Source: Bacillus sp. HF117_J1_D
Lineage (GTDB): Bacteria; Bacillota; Bacilli; Bacillales; Bacillaceae_C
Direction: 5' to 3'
NCBI GenBank assembly: GCA_009928435.1
Contig: JAABNQ010000012.1
Coordinates: 1 to 64,000 of the forward strand
DNA length: 64,000 bases
A program made the position numbers and the translations under genes. Of the stretch, positions 54,295 to 63,816 are shown piece by piece. Each line of letters opens with the position of its first letter. Positions within the stretch are counted from its first letter, which is position 1. The notes under the pieces were generated by a model. That model was not told the origin of the DNA. It saw only the letters and a program-made list of their open reading frames with translations, and made no database searches.

Positions 54295-55164
54295 ATGCCG
54301 AATTTCTTTCTTAATAAGCGTCTCATCATCTTGCTGATCGGAATCATTATTCTCGTTTCGTTAATTGGTTTCTCCCTTAGGGATAGGGAAAATATTTCAC
54401 GTCCTGAACAGTTTGTGAAGGACATTGTGGGTTTTGGGCAGTCACTTGCGGCAAAGCCTGCCCACAAATTTGCTGGATTCTTTGAGAATATTGATGATTT
54501 GCAAAATACATATACTGAGAACAAAAAACTGAAGGCCCGTTTAGAGGGGCTTGCAAAGCTAGAAAAAGAAATAGCAGATTTGAAAAAAGACAATAATGAG
54601 CTAAGGGAAGTATTAGATAAAAAAGAAAGCTTACGAGACTTTACACCTATCCAGGCGACGGTGATCGGCAGAACGCCTGACCGCTGGTACGAGCAGGTTA
54701 TTATCGACAAAGGAAAAAAGAGTGGGATTGAGCCTGATATGGCTGTTATCACAGGGAAAGGCCTAATAGGGAAGGTAGTTAATACGTCAGAAATGACATC
54801 AACAATTGAGTTATTAAGTTCTGATAATGCAAGGTACCGTGCTGCAGCTGAAATTCAAATTAAAGGGAAGAAATCCGTGTACGGGTTAATTGACGGTTAT
54901 GATCAAGAAAAGAAAATGATCATTATGAAGGATCTTCCTATTGATCAAGACAAGCTGAAGCCTGGACAAAATGTGGTTACATCAGGGATGGGAGGAATTT
55001 TTCCTAGAGGACTTGATGTTGGTAAGGTGGAAGAGCTTAAACTTGATCAGTTTGGTCTAACTCAGACAGCTTATGTGAAACCGTCAGCTGATTTCTATGA
55101 TTTCGAACATGTGATGGTAGTGTCCCGTTCAATGGTGGGCGCGGAAGATAAGGGTGAGGAATGA
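54295..55164 (+). CDS. mreC: rod-shape determining protein MreC
   Basis: A 289-residue bitopic protein: a short cytoplasmic head, one membrane helix (LIILLIGIIILVSLIGFSL), a coiled coil (about 70-110, NKKLKARLEGLAKLEKEIADL) and an extracellular beta-barrel domain. It connects MreB/MreD to the PBP elongation machinery. The ATG at 54295 has AGAGGTGG upstream; the adjacent preceding ATG is also possible. Its stop overlaps the mreD start. Confidence 0.95.
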   Translation: MPNFFLNKRLIILLIGIIILVSLIGFSLRDRENISRPEQFVKDIVGFGQSLAAKPAHKFAGFFENIDDLQNTYTENKKLKARLEGLAKLEKEIADLKKDNNELREVLDKKESLRDFTPIQATVIGRTPDRWYEQVIIDKGKKSGIEPDMAVITGKGLIGKVVNTSEMTSTIELLSSDNARYRAAAEIQIKGKKSVYGLIDGYDQEKKMIIMKDLPIDQDKLKPGQNVVTSGMGGIFPRGLDVGKVEELKLDQFGLTQTAYVKPSADFYDFEHVMVVSRSMVGAEDKGEE

Positions 55165-55682
55165 TGAAGCGTGTTGTTCTTCCTCTTATCACTGTCCTTT
55201 GTTTTTACGGAGAAAGCATATTCGTAGAATTGCTCCCGATATTTTCATTTATAGATAATCGAACCGTAGTTCCTCGCTTTCTTCTAGTTGTTCTGATCTT
55301 GATGGCAATCTACTATTTTCGGAATGTGACCTTAATTTATGCTGCGATCTTTGGTTTGCTATTCGATATATACTATACGGGAGTGATAGGGGCTTATTTA
55401 TTTCTATTCCCTATCGCTGTTTATACAGCTTCCAAAATGGTGAAGGTTCTGCAGATAAATGTATTGACATCAGGATTAATCACAATGCTTATCGTCGCTA
55501 TGACAGAAGCTTTAGTATACGGTTTAAATATTCTTTTGTTTGATGTGAATGTGACGGTGTCTCAGTTTATATATGCTCGACTATTACCCACTTTGACATT
55601 GAACTTTATGTTCTATTTAATTATTTTCTTTCCTTTTTCCAGATGGCTGCAAAACAGAAGTAAAGAGCTTTTCTCTGAATAG
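55161..55682 (+). CDS. mreD: rod-shape determining protein MreD
   Basis: A 173-residue membrane protein with five to six helices, including the conserved GLLFDIYYTGVIGAYLFLFP region. Partner of MreC. Its ATGATG start overlaps the mreC stop, indicating coupled translation. Confidence 0.94.
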   Translation: MMKRVVLPLITVLCFYGESIFVELLPIFSFIDNRTVVPRFLLVVLILMAIYYFRNVTLIYAAIFGLLFDIYYTGVIGAYLFLFPIAVYTASKMVKVLQINVLTSGLITMLIVAMTEALVYGLNILLFDVNVTVSQFIYARLLPTLTLNFMFYLIIFFPFSRWLQNRSKELFSE

Positions 55683-55841
55683 TACTGTCAGCAGGCAAAC
55701 GTTTGCCAAAAGAGGAAAATGGATGCCGTTTGTCGAAAATAGTGAAAATGACTCATTCTTTTCGCGCTGTGAAAGTGATGTTTGTCTTTGAAAGGAGCGA
55801 ATAGGGCATTCCTCTACGCTCTGTGAAGGTGCCCGCTTGAC

Positions 55842-56525
55842 ATGAAAACTCAAAACGTGATGATTAAAGGCACAAAAAGCGGCCTTTCTCTCCAATTGAA
55901 TGATCGTTGCTCTTATGATGAAATTTTATCAGAGCTGGAGGAGAAAATCTCCGAGTTGAAAAGTTCAGAGGAAAATCAGCTTGTTTCGGTACGGATTCTT
56001 ACAGGAAACCGCTATTTGACAACTGAGCAGGAGAAAGAGTTGAAAGAACTGATCCGCCAACAAAAAAATGTGATCGTCGAAGAAATTGAAAGTGATGTCA
56101 TGACAAAAGAAGATGCTAAGGTAATGGTAGAGAATCAAGAAGTGACATCTGTTGCAACGATTGTAAGATCGGGTCAGATTTTGGAGGTCCCGGGAGATTT
56201 GTTGCTTGTAGGGGATGTTAATCCCGGTGGAACTGTAAGAGCTGGGGGGAACATTTTTATCATGGGTGCATTAAAAGGGGTTGCGCATGCTGGCTATTCT
56301 GGACGGAATGATGCAGTCATCGTCGCTTCTTTCATGACCCCTTCACAGCTGCGGATCTCTGACTGTATCAGCCGAGCTCCTGACCATTATGATCAGGAGG
56401 AGCACCATCAAATGGAATGTGCCTATATTGATATAAACCATCAAATAATGATTGATAGGCTTCAAGTGCTGAAGCATTTAAGGCCGAATATTACTAGATT
56501 CAAAGGGGGACATTATTATGGGTGA
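55842..56525 (+). CDS. minC: septum site-determining protein MinC
   Basis: A 227-residue FtsZ inhibitor. The N-terminal FtsZ-binding domain (1-100) and the C-terminal beta-helix (about 120-220, GQILEVPGDLLLVGDVNPGGTVRAGGNIFIMG) with the MinD-binding surface are both intact. It overlaps minD by eight bases. Part of the mre-min transcription unit. Confidence 0.96.
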   Translation: MKTQNVMIKGTKSGLSLQLNDRCSYDEILSELEEKISELKSSEENQLVSVRILTGNRYLTTEQEKELKELIRQQKNVIVEEIESDVMTKEDAKVMVENQEVTSVATIVRSGQILEVPGDLLLVGDVNPGGTVRAGGNIFIMGALKGVAHAGYSGRNDAVIVASFMTPSQLRISDCISRAPDHYDQEEHHQMECAYIDINHQIMIDRLQVLKHLRPNITRFKGGHYYG

Positions 56526-57324
56526 GGCGATTGTGATTACTTCCGGCAAGGGAGGAGTCGGAAAAACTACCACTTCCGCCAATCTCGGTACGGCACTAGC
56601 CTTGCAGGGGAAAAAAGTCTGCCTGATAGATACGGACATCGGACTCCGCAATCTGGATGTAGTACTGGGCCTGGAAAATCGAATCATTTACGATCTTGTT
56701 GATGTTGTGGAAGAAAGATGCAAGCCTCATCAAGCCATCGTTAAAGATAAACGATTTGAAGATAAATTGTTCTTGCTGCCGGCTGCGCAGACGAGTGATA
56801 AAACAGCTGTCAGTCCCGAGCAGATGAAAAATCTAGTTTCTGACTTGAAACAGGAATATGATTATGTATTAATAGATTGTCCCGCCGGTATTGAGCAAGG
56901 ATTTAAAAATGCGGTAGCAGGCGCCGATCAGGCTATTGTTGTAACAACACCAGAAATTTCTGCAGTAAGAGATGCTGATAGAATTATTGGTATTCTTGAA
57001 AAAGAAGAAAACATCGGGCCGCCGAAATTAATCATCAATAGAATCAGGAGCAGGATGATGAAAGAAGGAGAAGTACTGGACGTAGATGAAATTACTCAGC
57101 ATTTATCCATCGATTTATTAGGGATCGTCCAGGATGATGAAGATGTCATCAAATCCTCCAACCAAGGTGAGCCGATCGCCCTTGACCCGAATAGCAAGGC
57201 ATCCATAGCTTACAGGAACATAGCAAGAAGAATATTGGGTGAATCTGTGCCACTTCAATCATTGGATGAGGAGAAAGCTGGCATGTTCGCACGAATTAAA
57301 CAATTTTTCGGTGTGCGTTCATAA
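56518..57324 (+). CDS. minD: septum site-determining ATPase MinD
   Basis: A 268-residue deviant Walker A ATPase. The P-loop is GKGGVGKTTTSAN, Switch II is DCPAGIEQGF, and the C-terminal amphipathic membrane-targeting helix is AGMFARIKQFFGVR. It recruits MinC to the membrane and, in Bacillus, is placed at the poles by DivIVA. AAAGGGGGA lies before the ATG. It is followed by a strong terminator. Confidence 0.98.
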   Translation: MGEAIVITSGKGGVGKTTTSANLGTALALQGKKVCLIDTDIGLRNLDVVLGLENRIIYDLVDVVEERCKPHQAIVKDKRFEDKLFLLPAAQTSDKTAVSPEQMKNLVSDLKQEYDYVLIDCPAGIEQGFKNAVAGADQAIVVTTPEISAVRDADRIIGILEKEENIGPPKLIINRIRSRMMKEGEVLDVDEITQHLSIDLLGIVQDDEDVIKSSNQGEPIALDPNSKASIAYRNIARRILGESVPLQSLDEEKAGMFARIKQFFGVRS

Positions 57325-57420
57325 TGGGCTAATGTTTCCGAAAGAATTTTCGGAACGTTGAAGTGAAAGCATATATATATATATATCAATTGTTGGAATA
57401 TTTAAATGGTAAGTATGATC

Positions 57421-57473
57421 AAGACACGTATTAAAAATCCATTTTATGGAATTTTAATACGTGTCTTTTTTTA
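57421..57473 (+). terminator. hairpin terminator after minD
   Basis: AAGACACGTATTAAAA pairs perfectly with TTTTAATACGTGTCTT, followed by a T-run. A short alternating AT tract precedes it at 57371-57386. Confidence 0.92.
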
Positions 57474-57565
57474 TGGAAATATTGATTTTTGCAGGTTGCT
57501 GCCCTAAATTCTCCCATGCGAGAGTTGAATCCTCATTTTCGCAACAGACAAAGCCAGCTTTCTAC

Positions 57566-57595
57566 GTCATATTCACCAAGGACAAGTCATAGGTT
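57566..57595 (+). promoter_or_regulatory. candidate sigma-E promoter of spoIVFA
   Basis: GTCATATT (57566-57573), 14-bp spacer, CATAGGTT (57588-57595). This fits the sigma-E pattern well at -35 and in the CATA of -10. spoIVF is a sigma-E operon in B. subtilis. Confidence 0.72.
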
Positions 57596-57628
57596 AGTAG
57601 AAACTTAAATCGAGGGAGATGGTGGAAG

Positions 57629-58390
57629 ATGAGCCATCGGGTGAACAAAATAAGGAAGAGGATAGAAAAAAGAAGGCGAGCAAACAATCGCAGTATGGAA
57701 AAACCTAATGAATACACGCTGGATACTCCCACTTATTATTCAGATGACGAGAAGAATATTTTTGAACCCAAAACCACTATACATCCTTTGTGGCGTAAGG
57801 AAATATTCATGCTGAAGCTACTTTCATCTATTGCACTGATTCTTGTGGTGGGGATCCTCTTTCAGTCATCTTCTCCAGTATTTGATGATGCCCGGTCTAT
57901 TGTCAAAAAAGCGATGGGAAAGGAGTTTCAATTTGCTGCCGTTGCCAATTGGTATGAAAATCAATTCGGCAAACCGCTTGCTCTTTTTCCAACGGATAAA
58001 AAGGATTCGGACCTTCAGCTTGCGAAAGATGGAGATTACGCATTACCGGTTGGAGCGAAAATTTCCGAAGGCTTTGCTCATGATGGGAGAGGGGTCATCC
58101 TTCAGACTGAAAGTGCAGCGGAGGTGACAGCCGCCGCGGATGGAGTGGTTATTTTTTCAGGGAAAAAAAGGGATATCGGACAAACGGTCATCATCCAGCA
58201 TGGTGACCATACTGAGTCCTGGTATGGAAAGATGGATCAGGCAGCTGTGAAACCCCACGAGCATGTCAAAGGCGGTCAAGTGATTGGAACTGTATCCTCA
58301 AGTGAGGAGGGGAATTACGGCGAATACTATTTTGCTATTAAAAAAGAGGATGAATTTATTGATCCGATCCAGGTGATGGATCTTGATTAA
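57629..58390 (+). CDS. spoIVFA: stage IV sporulation protein FA
   Basis: A 253-residue protein that holds SpoIVFB inactive in the mother-cell membrane around the forespore. A basic cytoplasmic head (KIRKRIEKRRRANNR), a membrane helix (LKLLSSIALILVVGILF) and a LytM/M23-like extracytoplasmic domain (about 150-245) follow. That domain lacks the zinc-binding HxH pattern of active M23 peptidases. Overlaps spoIVFB by eight bases. Confidence 0.95.
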   Translation: MSHRVNKIRKRIEKRRRANNRSMEKPNEYTLDTPTYYSDDEKNIFEPKTTIHPLWRKEIFMLKLLSSIALILVVGILFQSSSPVFDDARSIVKKAMGKEFQFAAVANWYENQFGKPLALFPTDKKDSDLQLAKDGDYALPVGAKISEGFAHDGRGVILQTESAAEVTAAADGVVIFSGKKRDIGQTVIIQHGDHTESWYGKMDQAAVKPHEHVKGGQVIGTVSSSEEGNYGEYYFAIKKEDEFIDPIQVMDLD

Positions 58391-59237
58391 ATATTGGGGG
58401 CTTCTGGGAAAGGTCAGGATTCATTCTCTTTTTTGGCTCGTTGCAGGGATTGCCATTTTGACAGGATATTTTTGGGAGCTTTTGATCTTGTTTATTATTG
58501 TTTTTATTCATGAGCTGGGGCATGCTGCAGCTGCGTTATTTTTCTCTTGGAAAATTAAACGGATTTTGATCCTTCCATTCGGAGGCGCTTGTGAAGTGGA
58601 TGAACATGGTAACCGTCCGATTTTTGAAGAACTCATTATCGTGGCAGCCGGGCCGCTTCAACATATTTGGCTCGCAGCTGGCGCAGTTCTTTTGGAAATG
58701 GCTGGATTCATTACGATGGAGTCCTCGCTTCTGTTCCAGAAATTTAATTTGATGATTTTTTTATTTAATCTGTTGCCAGTTTGGCCGCTTGATGGTGGTA
58801 AATTCCTTTATTTATTATTATCTGCCAGAAATCCTTTTTTACGGGCATTGAAAAAAACGCTGATTAGCTCAGTGGTGATGTTATCTGTAATTCACCTTAT
58901 ATTGATTATTGCTGCCCCATTCAACCTTCATATATGGATTATCTTACTTTATTTATATTTAATTCTTTGGCTGGAATGGAAGCAGGTCAGATATGTATTT
59001 ATGAGGTTTTTGCTTGAGAGGTATTACGGTAAGCAATCGGGTATCAAAAGGCTGGAGGTTATTGAAGCAAGAGGTAATGATTTCATCTATCAGGCAATGG
59101 AAAAGTTCCAGCGTGACTGCAAACATTTAATCCATGTGGACAACCATCTTTCAATGGATGAAAACGAAATGCTGCACGTCTACTTTGCCAAAAAACAGGT
59201 GAACGCTCGGTTAAAAGAGATCGTTGCAAATGAATGA
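58383..59237 (+). CDS. spoIVFB: site-2 intramembrane metalloprotease SpoIVFB
   Basis: A 284-residue membrane protease that cleaves pro-sigma-K in the mother cell. The zinc motif HELGH is at H43-H47 and the third ligand region is LLPVWPLDGGKF. A C-terminal CBS-like domain follows (about 205-284). Start is TTG inside the spoIVFA 3' end, with AGGTGATGG upstream. Length is normal for the family. Confidence 0.96.
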   Translation: MIKYWGLLGKVRIHSLFWLVAGIAILTGYFWELLILFIIVFIHELGHAAAALFFSWKIKRILILPFGGACEVDEHGNRPIFEELIIVAAGPLQHIWLAAGAVLLEMAGFITMESSLLFQKFNLMIFLFNLLPVWPLDGGKFLYLLLSARNPFLRALKKTLISSVVMLSVIHLILIIAAPFNLHIWIILLYLYLILWLEWKQVRYVFMRFLLERYYGKQSGIKRLEVIEARGNDFIYQAMEKFQRDCKHLIHVDNHLSMDENEMLHVYFAKKQVNARLKEIVANE

Positions 59238-59250
59238 CGGGTGGCTTGAT

Positions 59251-59332
59251 GGGGGTCTGACCCCCACCGCGTTAAAGTGCTAAAGAATGACGGGGTCTGA
59301 CCCCCACCACGTTAAAGTGTTAAAGGGGGTCA
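59251..59332. repeat. two direct repeats with GGGGTCTGACCCCC core
   Basis: A 34-35-bp unit (GGGGGTCTGACCCCCACCGC, then GTTAAAGTGCTAAAG) occurs at 59251-59285 and again at 59292-59325. A third partial start GGGGGTC follows at 59326-59332. Each unit contains a near-palindrome GGGGTC-T-GACCCC. Confidence 0.9.
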
Positions 59333-59344
59333 AAAAAACGGTCG

Positions 59345-59373
59345 TTGACATGCTATACTTCGTATGATAAAAT
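59345..59373 (+). promoter_or_regulatory. sigma-A promoter of rplU-prp-rpmA
   Basis: TTGACA (59345-59350), 17-bp spacer, TAAAAT (59368-59373). An almost perfect housekeeping promoter, right after the GGGGTCTGACCCCC repeat. Confidence 0.92.
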
Positions 59374-59379
59374 TTCTAT

Positions 59380-59470
59380 GTTAGTTTGTAGCACCTGTGC
59401 TACAACCGCACGGACCAGGTTTTTCAAGTTCTATTTTCAATAGGCACCTGCTTTCGGCGAGTCTTAGTGA
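59380..59470 (+). promoter_or_regulatory. L21 ribosomal protein leader
   Basis: The untranslated leader between promoter and rplU contains TTGTAGCACCTGTGCTACAA, a short perfect hairpin, and an AGGCACCTGCTTTCGG segment complementary to CAGGT further up. This corresponds to the conserved L21 leader of Firmicutes, thought to mediate autoregulation by a ribosomal protein. Confidence 0.85.
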
Positions 59471-59487
59471 ATAAGGAGGTGCGGCAT

Positions 59488-59796
59488 ATGTACGCAATCA
59501 TTGAAACTGGCGGAAAACAAGTCAAAGTTGAAGAAGGCCAAGCTATCTATGTAGAAAAAGTAGATGCGGCTGAAGGTGATACATTCACATTTGATAAAGT
59601 TCTTTTCGTTGGCGGCGATAACGTCAAAGTGGGAAACCCATTTGTTGAGGGAGCTACTGTCACAGCCAAAGTTGAAAAACAAGGACGTCAAAAGAAGATC
59701 GTTGTTTTCAAATACAAGGCTAAAAAGAACTATCGCAGAAAGCAGGGGCATCGTCAACCTTTCACAAAGCTTGTCATTGAAAAAATTAATGGTTAA
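59488..59796 (+). CDS. rplU: 50S ribosomal protein L21
   Basis: A 102-residue 23S rRNA-binding protein. The typical start [18 protein letters not shown] and the C-terminal [18 protein letters not shown] motif are present. AAGGAGGTG precedes the ATG at 59488; the in-frame GTG upstream lies in the leader. First gene of rplU-prp-rpmA. Confidence 0.99.
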   Translation: MYAIIETGGKQVKVEEGQAIYVEKVDAAEGDTFTFDKVLFVGGDNVKVGNPFVEGATVTAKVEKQGRQKKIVVFKYKAKKNYRRKQGHRQPFTKLVIEKING

Positions 59797-59808
59797 TGGG
59801 TTGAGAAC

Positions 59809-60147
59809 ATGATTTTTGTTGACATTTACCAAGACGACAGGGGAAAGATTACCTCTTTTACGATGAGTGGTCACGCTAAGTTCGGGAAAAGAGGACAGGA
59901 TATTGTTTGTGCTGGAGCTTCGGCCGTTGCTATTGGATCAATCAATGCAGTAACTAGCCTAACAGGAATTAAACTAGATGTCGAACAGACAGAAAGTGGA
60001 GTTCTTTCCTGTACTATTCCAGAAGGATTGCCGGCGGAAAAGTATGAAAAGATTCAGCTTCTCCTTGAAGGCATGTCTATTTCTTTGCTAACCATTGAAT
60101 TAAAGTACGAAAACCATATTGATATTATTTTTAAAAACAGGGGGTGA
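59809..60147 (+). CDS. prp: ribosomal-processing cysteine protease Prp
   Basis: A 112-residue cysteine protease (formerly YsxB) that removes the N-terminal extension of L27. The catalytic pair is His22 (SGHAKFG) and Cys34 (DIVCAGASA). Its substrate gene rpmA lies six bases downstream and does encode the extended N-terminus. Confidence 0.96.
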   Translation: MIFVDIYQDDRGKITSFTMSGHAKFGKRGQDIVCAGASAVAIGSINAVTSLTGIKLDVEQTESGVLSCTIPEGLPAEKYEKIQLLLEGMSISLLTIELKYENHIDIIFKNRG

Positions 60148-60153
60148 ATCAAT

Positions 60154-60438
60154 ATGTTAAGTTTGGATCTTCAATTTTTCGCATCCAAAAAAGGAGCGGG
60201 TTCCACTAAAAACGGCAGGGACTCTGAATCGAAGCGTCTAGGCGCGAAGCGTGCAGATGGCCAATTTGTATCTGGCGGTTCCATCCTTTACCGTCAGCGC
60301 GGAACAAAGGTTCATCCTGGTGAAAACGTGGGTATTGGTAAAGACGATACTCTATTTGCAAAAGTTGATGGCGTTGTCCGTTTCGAACGGTTCGGCCGCA
60401 GCAAGAAAAAAGTGAGTGTCTATCCAGAAGCTCAATAA
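60154..60438 (+). CDS. rpmA: 50S ribosomal protein L27
   Basis: A 94-residue protein of the peptidyl-transferase region. The start [20 protein letters not shown] carries the extension that Prp cleaves before SKKG in Firmicutes, leaving the mature N-terminus that reaches the P-site tRNA. A terminator follows. Confidence 0.99.
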   Translation: MLSLDLQFFASKKGAGSTKNGRDSESKRLGAKRADGQFVSGGSILYRQRGTKVHPGENVGIGKDDTLFAKVDGVVRFERFGRSKKKVSVYPEAQ

Positions 60439-60451
60439 GCATCATAAACAT

Positions 60452-60488
60452 AAAGCTCTAACCGAAATTCCGGTTGGAGCTTTTTTAT
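60452..60488 (+). terminator. hairpin terminator after rpmA
   Basis: AAGCTCTAACCG pairs with CGGTTGGAGCTT (one mismatch), followed by TTTTAT. Confidence 0.9.
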
Positions 60489-60701
60489 TCCAGCCTCAGT
60501 GTCTGCTGTGCAGTAGCTTTTGATTAAACTGATAAAGAATCAAACTGCCTTGTTACAAAGCTTAGCCACGATAGACGGGGCTAAAGAAAAGCAGCTAGTA
60601 GTTTGGACTTGTATTTACAATACATAAAAACATCCTATTCCGTACGGATTATCAAGTTTGTTATAATATATAGTTAATAAGTCTAATCGAGGAGAACTGG
60701 G

Positions 60702-61247
60702 ATGAGTAAAAATTGGACGATTTTAGAAACGTTAAAATACACACGCCATGATTGGTTGAACAGACTGCAGCTGATAAAAGGAAATATCTCTTTGGGAAAA
60801 ACTGAACAGGCTGAACGGATTATGGATGAAATTGTAATGGAGATGAAGCAGGAGACCATGCTGTCCAACATAGAGCTCCCTCGATTTGCCGAAAAATTAT
60901 TAACACATAATTGGAGCGGCAGCCATTTCAAAGTTGAGTATGAACTTGTCACACTGCCTAAAAAATTTCCTCTGCATGATGATCTGCTTACAGAATGGAC
61001 CTGTGCTTTTTTTGAACAGCTGAACAAGGTAGCTTTACCTTTTTACGAAAACTGTTTATATGTGAAAATTGAAGCTACAGAAGAAACAGTGCGTTTTCTT
61101 TTTGAGTTCAACGGTATAATAGAAAATGAAACCGAACTGAAAGATTGGCTACAGAATCATGATAATTATCCTGATCAGGTCAAGTTTGATCAAGTTGGAG
61201 AAAATGATTGGCGCATCCAGGCGGTATTTTATCAAATGAACGGTTAG
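60702..61247 (+). CDS. spo0B: sporulation initiation phosphotransferase Spo0B
   Basis: A 181-residue phosphotransferase of the sporulation phosphorelay, passing phosphate from Spo0F to Spo0A. The active histidine is H16 in [16 protein letters not shown], within the first of two helices that form a four-helix bundle in the dimer; the C-terminal half is a degenerate kinase-like domain. It starts about 14 residues later than the B. subtilis protein (H30), so the head is shorter. GAGGAGAA lies upstream of the ATG. Confidence 0.94.
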   Translation: MSKNWTILETLKYTRHDWLNRLQLIKGNISLGKTEQAERIMDEIVMEMKQETMLSNIELPRFAEKLLTHNWSGSHFKVEYELVTLPKKFPLHDDLLTEWTCAFFEQLNKVALPFYENCLYVKIEATEETVRFLFEFNGIIENETELKDWLQNHDNYPDQVKFDQVGENDWRIQAVFYQMNG

Positions 61248-61269
61248 TTGGCAGATTGGAGTGTCTTAT

Positions 61270-62562
61270 ATGTTTGTTGATCGAGTAAAAATATATGTTA
61301 AAGGCGGAGATGGCGGAAACGGCATGGTAGCCTACAGGCGTGAAAAATATGAACCTATGGGTGGTCCGGCTGGCGGTGATGGAGGAAAAGGTTCCAGTGT
61401 TATTTTTATGGTAGATGAAGGCCTCCGCACCTTGATGGATTTTCGCTATCAACGCCATTTTAAAGCACATCGCGGTGAAAACGGCATGTCCAAAGGCCAG
61501 CATGGAAAAGGAGCTGCAGATCTCATTATCAAAGTTCCGCCTGGTACGGTAGTAACGGATGAAGAGACTGGTGAAGTCATTGCAGACTTGGTCCGAAATG
61601 GTCAAAAAGCGGTTATAGCCAAAGGAGGACGCGGTGGAAGGGGAAATATTCGCTTCGCGACACCTGCTAATCCCGCGCCAGAAATAGCAGAAAACGGTGA
61701 ACCGGGCCAGGAGCGGGATGTTATTTTAGAATTGAAGCTTCTGGCAGATGTGGGGCTGGTCGGATTCCCGAATGTTGGGAAGTCAACCCTGCTCTCAGTC
61801 GTTTCAGCGGCGAAACCAAAAATTGCAGATTATCACTTTACAACCATTAAGCCAAATTTGGGTGTTGTCCAAACAGAAGATGACAGAAGTTTTGTTATCG
61901 CTGATTTGCCGGGATTGATTGAAGGGGCACATGAAGGAGTTGGACTGGGTCATCAGTTTCTGCGTCATGTGGAAAGAACGAGGGTTATCGTACATGTAAT
62001 CGACATGTCCGCTACCGAAGGCCGGGATCCTTATGAAGATTTCGTAACCATCAATGAGGAACTGGAGCAATATAACCTCCGTCTGATGGAGAGGCCACAA
62101 ATCATTGTTGCCAATAAAATGGACATGCCAGAGGCAGAAGAGAACTTAAAGGAGTTCAAGGAGAGACTTGAACAGGACTATCCGATCTACCCTATCTCAG
62201 CATTGACAAAACACGGGGTGCGGGAATTGCTGTTCGCTATTGCCGATAAATTGGAAGTAACTCCAGAGTTCCCGCTATATGAAGAGGTTGAAATAGAAAA
62301 AGCGGTGAACCGTGTTGTATATAAACATGAAGAGGATGAAATGTCCTTTAACATCACGCGCGAACCTGATGGTAGCTTTGTCGTCAGCGGTGCAAAGGTC
62401 GAGCGCTTGTTTAAAATGACTGACTTTTCTAGGGAGGAGTCTGTACGCCGCTTTTCACGTCAACTCAGATCCCTTGGGGTAGATGACGCGCTTCGGAAAA
62501 GAGGGGCAAAAGATGGCGATACAGTACGCCTGCTTGAATTTGAATTTGAGTTTGTTGATTAG
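61270..62562 (+). CDS. obgE: Obg-family GTPase
   Basis: A 430-residue essential GTPase in ribosome assembly and stress/sporulation control. The glycine-rich Obg domain spans about 1-158 ([18 protein letters not shown]), the G domain has [21 protein letters not shown] and NKMD, and the C-terminal OCT domain is last. The ATG at 61270 lies nine bases from GGAG. spo0B-obg order is conserved in Bacillus. Confidence 0.98.
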   Translation: MFVDRVKIYVKGGDGGNGMVAYRREKYEPMGGPAGGDGGKGSSVIFMVDEGLRTLMDFRYQRHFKAHRGENGMSKGQHGKGAADLIIKVPPGTVVTDEETGEVIADLVRNGQKAVIAKGGRGGRGNIRFATPANPAPEIAENGEPGQERDVILELKLLADVGLVGFPNVGKSTLLSVVSAAKPKIADYHFTTIKPNLGVVQTEDDRSFVIADLPGLIEGAHEGVGLGHQFLRHVERTRVIVHVIDMSATEGRDPYEDFVTINEELEQYNLRLMERPQIIVANKMDMPEAEENLKEFKERLEQDYPIYPISALTKHGVRELLFAIADKLEVTPEFPLYEEVEIEKAVNRVVYKHEEDEMSFNITREPDGSFVVSGAKVERLFKMTDFSREESVRRFSRQLRSLGVDDALRKRGAKDGDTVRLLEFEFEFVD

Positions 62563-62588
62563 GTCTTCTTTGCTTGGAGGGGAGAGTC

Positions 62589-63044
62589 TTGGGGAAAAGG
62601 GAATTTAACCAGAAATTTTTTTTAGTAAGAGAAGATGTACTGCCTGAAGCAATGAAAAAAACTTTAGAGGCAAAAGCATTGCTGGAAAGGGGTTCGGCAG
62701 AATCCATTTGGGATGCGGTCCAGCAGGTGGACTTGAGCCGAAGTGCTTATTATAAATACAAAGATACGGTTTTTCCATTTCATACGGTTGTGAAAGAAAA
62801 AATCATCTCACTGTTTTTCTTTCTTGAAGACAAGCCGGGAGCGCTCTCCAAGCTGCTCGAAACCGTGGCAATTTCCAAATGCAACGTGCTGACCATTCAT
62901 CAGACTATTCCATTGCAGGGAAGAGCCAATGTCACGTTGTCGTTAGATATCACTGAAATGATTGTGGATATGGATGAACTGCTTACGAATTTCAGAAGGC
63001 TGGAATTCGTGATAAAAGTAGAAGTTTTGAGTTCCGGAGGATAA
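62589..63044 (+). CDS. pheB: ACT-domain protein PheB
   Basis: A 151-residue protein with an N-terminal ~70-residue region and a C-terminal ACT domain (about 75-148, [20 protein letters not shown]). In B. subtilis pheB lies with pheA (prephenate dehydratase). The start is TTG with GGAGGGGAG seven bases upstream. Function is inferred as amino-acid-sensing regulation. Here the gene is followed by a terminator and not by pheA. Confidence 0.92.
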   Translation: MGKREFNQKFFLVREDVLPEAMKKTLEAKALLERGSAESIWDAVQQVDLSRSAYYKYKDTVFPFHTVVKEKIISLFFFLEDKPGALSKLLETVAISKCNVLTIHQTIPLQGRANVTLSLDITEMIVDMDELLTNFRRLEFVIKVEVLSSGG

Positions 63045-63075
63045 ATAGAAAAGCGCTGGTGGTTACGCAATACTT

Positions 63076-63116
63076 AAAAAAACGGGATACCTCATAAGAG
63101 GAGATCCCGTTTTTAA
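63076..63116. terminator. bidirectional terminator between pheB and niaR
   Basis: AAAAACGGGAT pairs with ATCCCGTTTTT. T-runs on both sides suit the converging genes; the niaR stop codon lies just inside. Confidence 0.9.
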
Positions 63117-63658
63117 TTTTCCTCTGCCAGAATGCCGGCTTCATTGAGGGCTTTTTTTGCGTTGAATATCATTTGCTCATCAGTTGCAGTCAATGTATGC
63201 AAATGCAATCCGGAAGTCAGTTCTGATAGCAGTGATGCCTTTGTGTGTCGGATATTCTTCAAAAAGGCCTGAACGTCTTTTCTATTTGAAACCATAATAG
63301 AAGCAGTTAAATCCCCATACACTGGATGTTCTACAATTACATTCTTTACTGTGACCCCATGATCAACAATGATATTTAATTCCTGCTCTGCTTGGCTGGG
63401 GGAGTGCTGGCAAGCGATGATCCTTTCCACATGACTTTGACTTCCAGTGCGCATATACAGATAGCCTTGGCTTGTAGCAATGATCGGTTCATTACGCGCT
63501 TTTAACAAAGTCATATCTCCGACGATTACCTGACGGCTTACATTGGACCTTTTCGCCAATGCCGTACCTGTAACAGGGCCGGAACTATTTTTTAAATAGT
63601 TAAGGAGCCAATCCCTTCTTTCTTCCCCGAGCAATTTCTTTTCTCTTTCTTTACTCAC
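63113..63658 (-). CDS. niaR: NAD biosynthesis repressor NiaR (YrxA)
   Basis: A 181-residue niacin-responsive repressor. The N-terminal HTH_11 winged helix is RRDWLLNYLKNSSGPVTGTA followed by LAKRSNVSRQVIVGDM. The C-terminal 3H domain (about 80-175) has the three conserved histidine regions (CQHSPSQAEQEL, VEHPVYGDL, SGLHLHTL) for metal and nicotinate binding. In B. subtilis it represses nadBCA and nifS, which neighbour it there. Those genes are not adjacent here. Confidence 0.95.
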   Translation of the reverse strand: MSKEREKKLLGEERRDWLLNYLKNSSGPVTGTALAKRSNVSRQVIVGDMTLLKARNEPIIATSQGYLYMRTGSQSHVERIIACQHSPSQAEQELNIIVDHGVTVKNVIVEHPVYGDLTASIMVSNRKDVQAFLKNIRHTKASLLSELTSGLHLHTLTATDEQMIFNAKKALNEAGILAEEN

Positions 63659-63754
63659 CTGTCCATCCCCTGTTCAAATTCTTTATATAAATAGTAGCAT
63701 ATTTGTTCCTCTGCATAAATAATCTTCCACGTTCATATGTATTTTTGAGAAGTT

Positions 63755-63785
63755 GAATAACAATTTGCCCAATCAATCATACACT
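63755..63785 (+). promoter_or_regulatory. candidate sigma-E promoter of safA
   Basis: GAATAACA (63755-63762), 14-bp spacer, then CATACACT (63778-63785), which matches the sigma-E -10 CATACANT exactly. The -35 is a weaker match. safA is a sigma-E gene in B. subtilis. Confidence 0.65.
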
Positions 63786-63816
63786 GTATGGACTCATGCC
63801 TGAGGAGGGGAAATAA

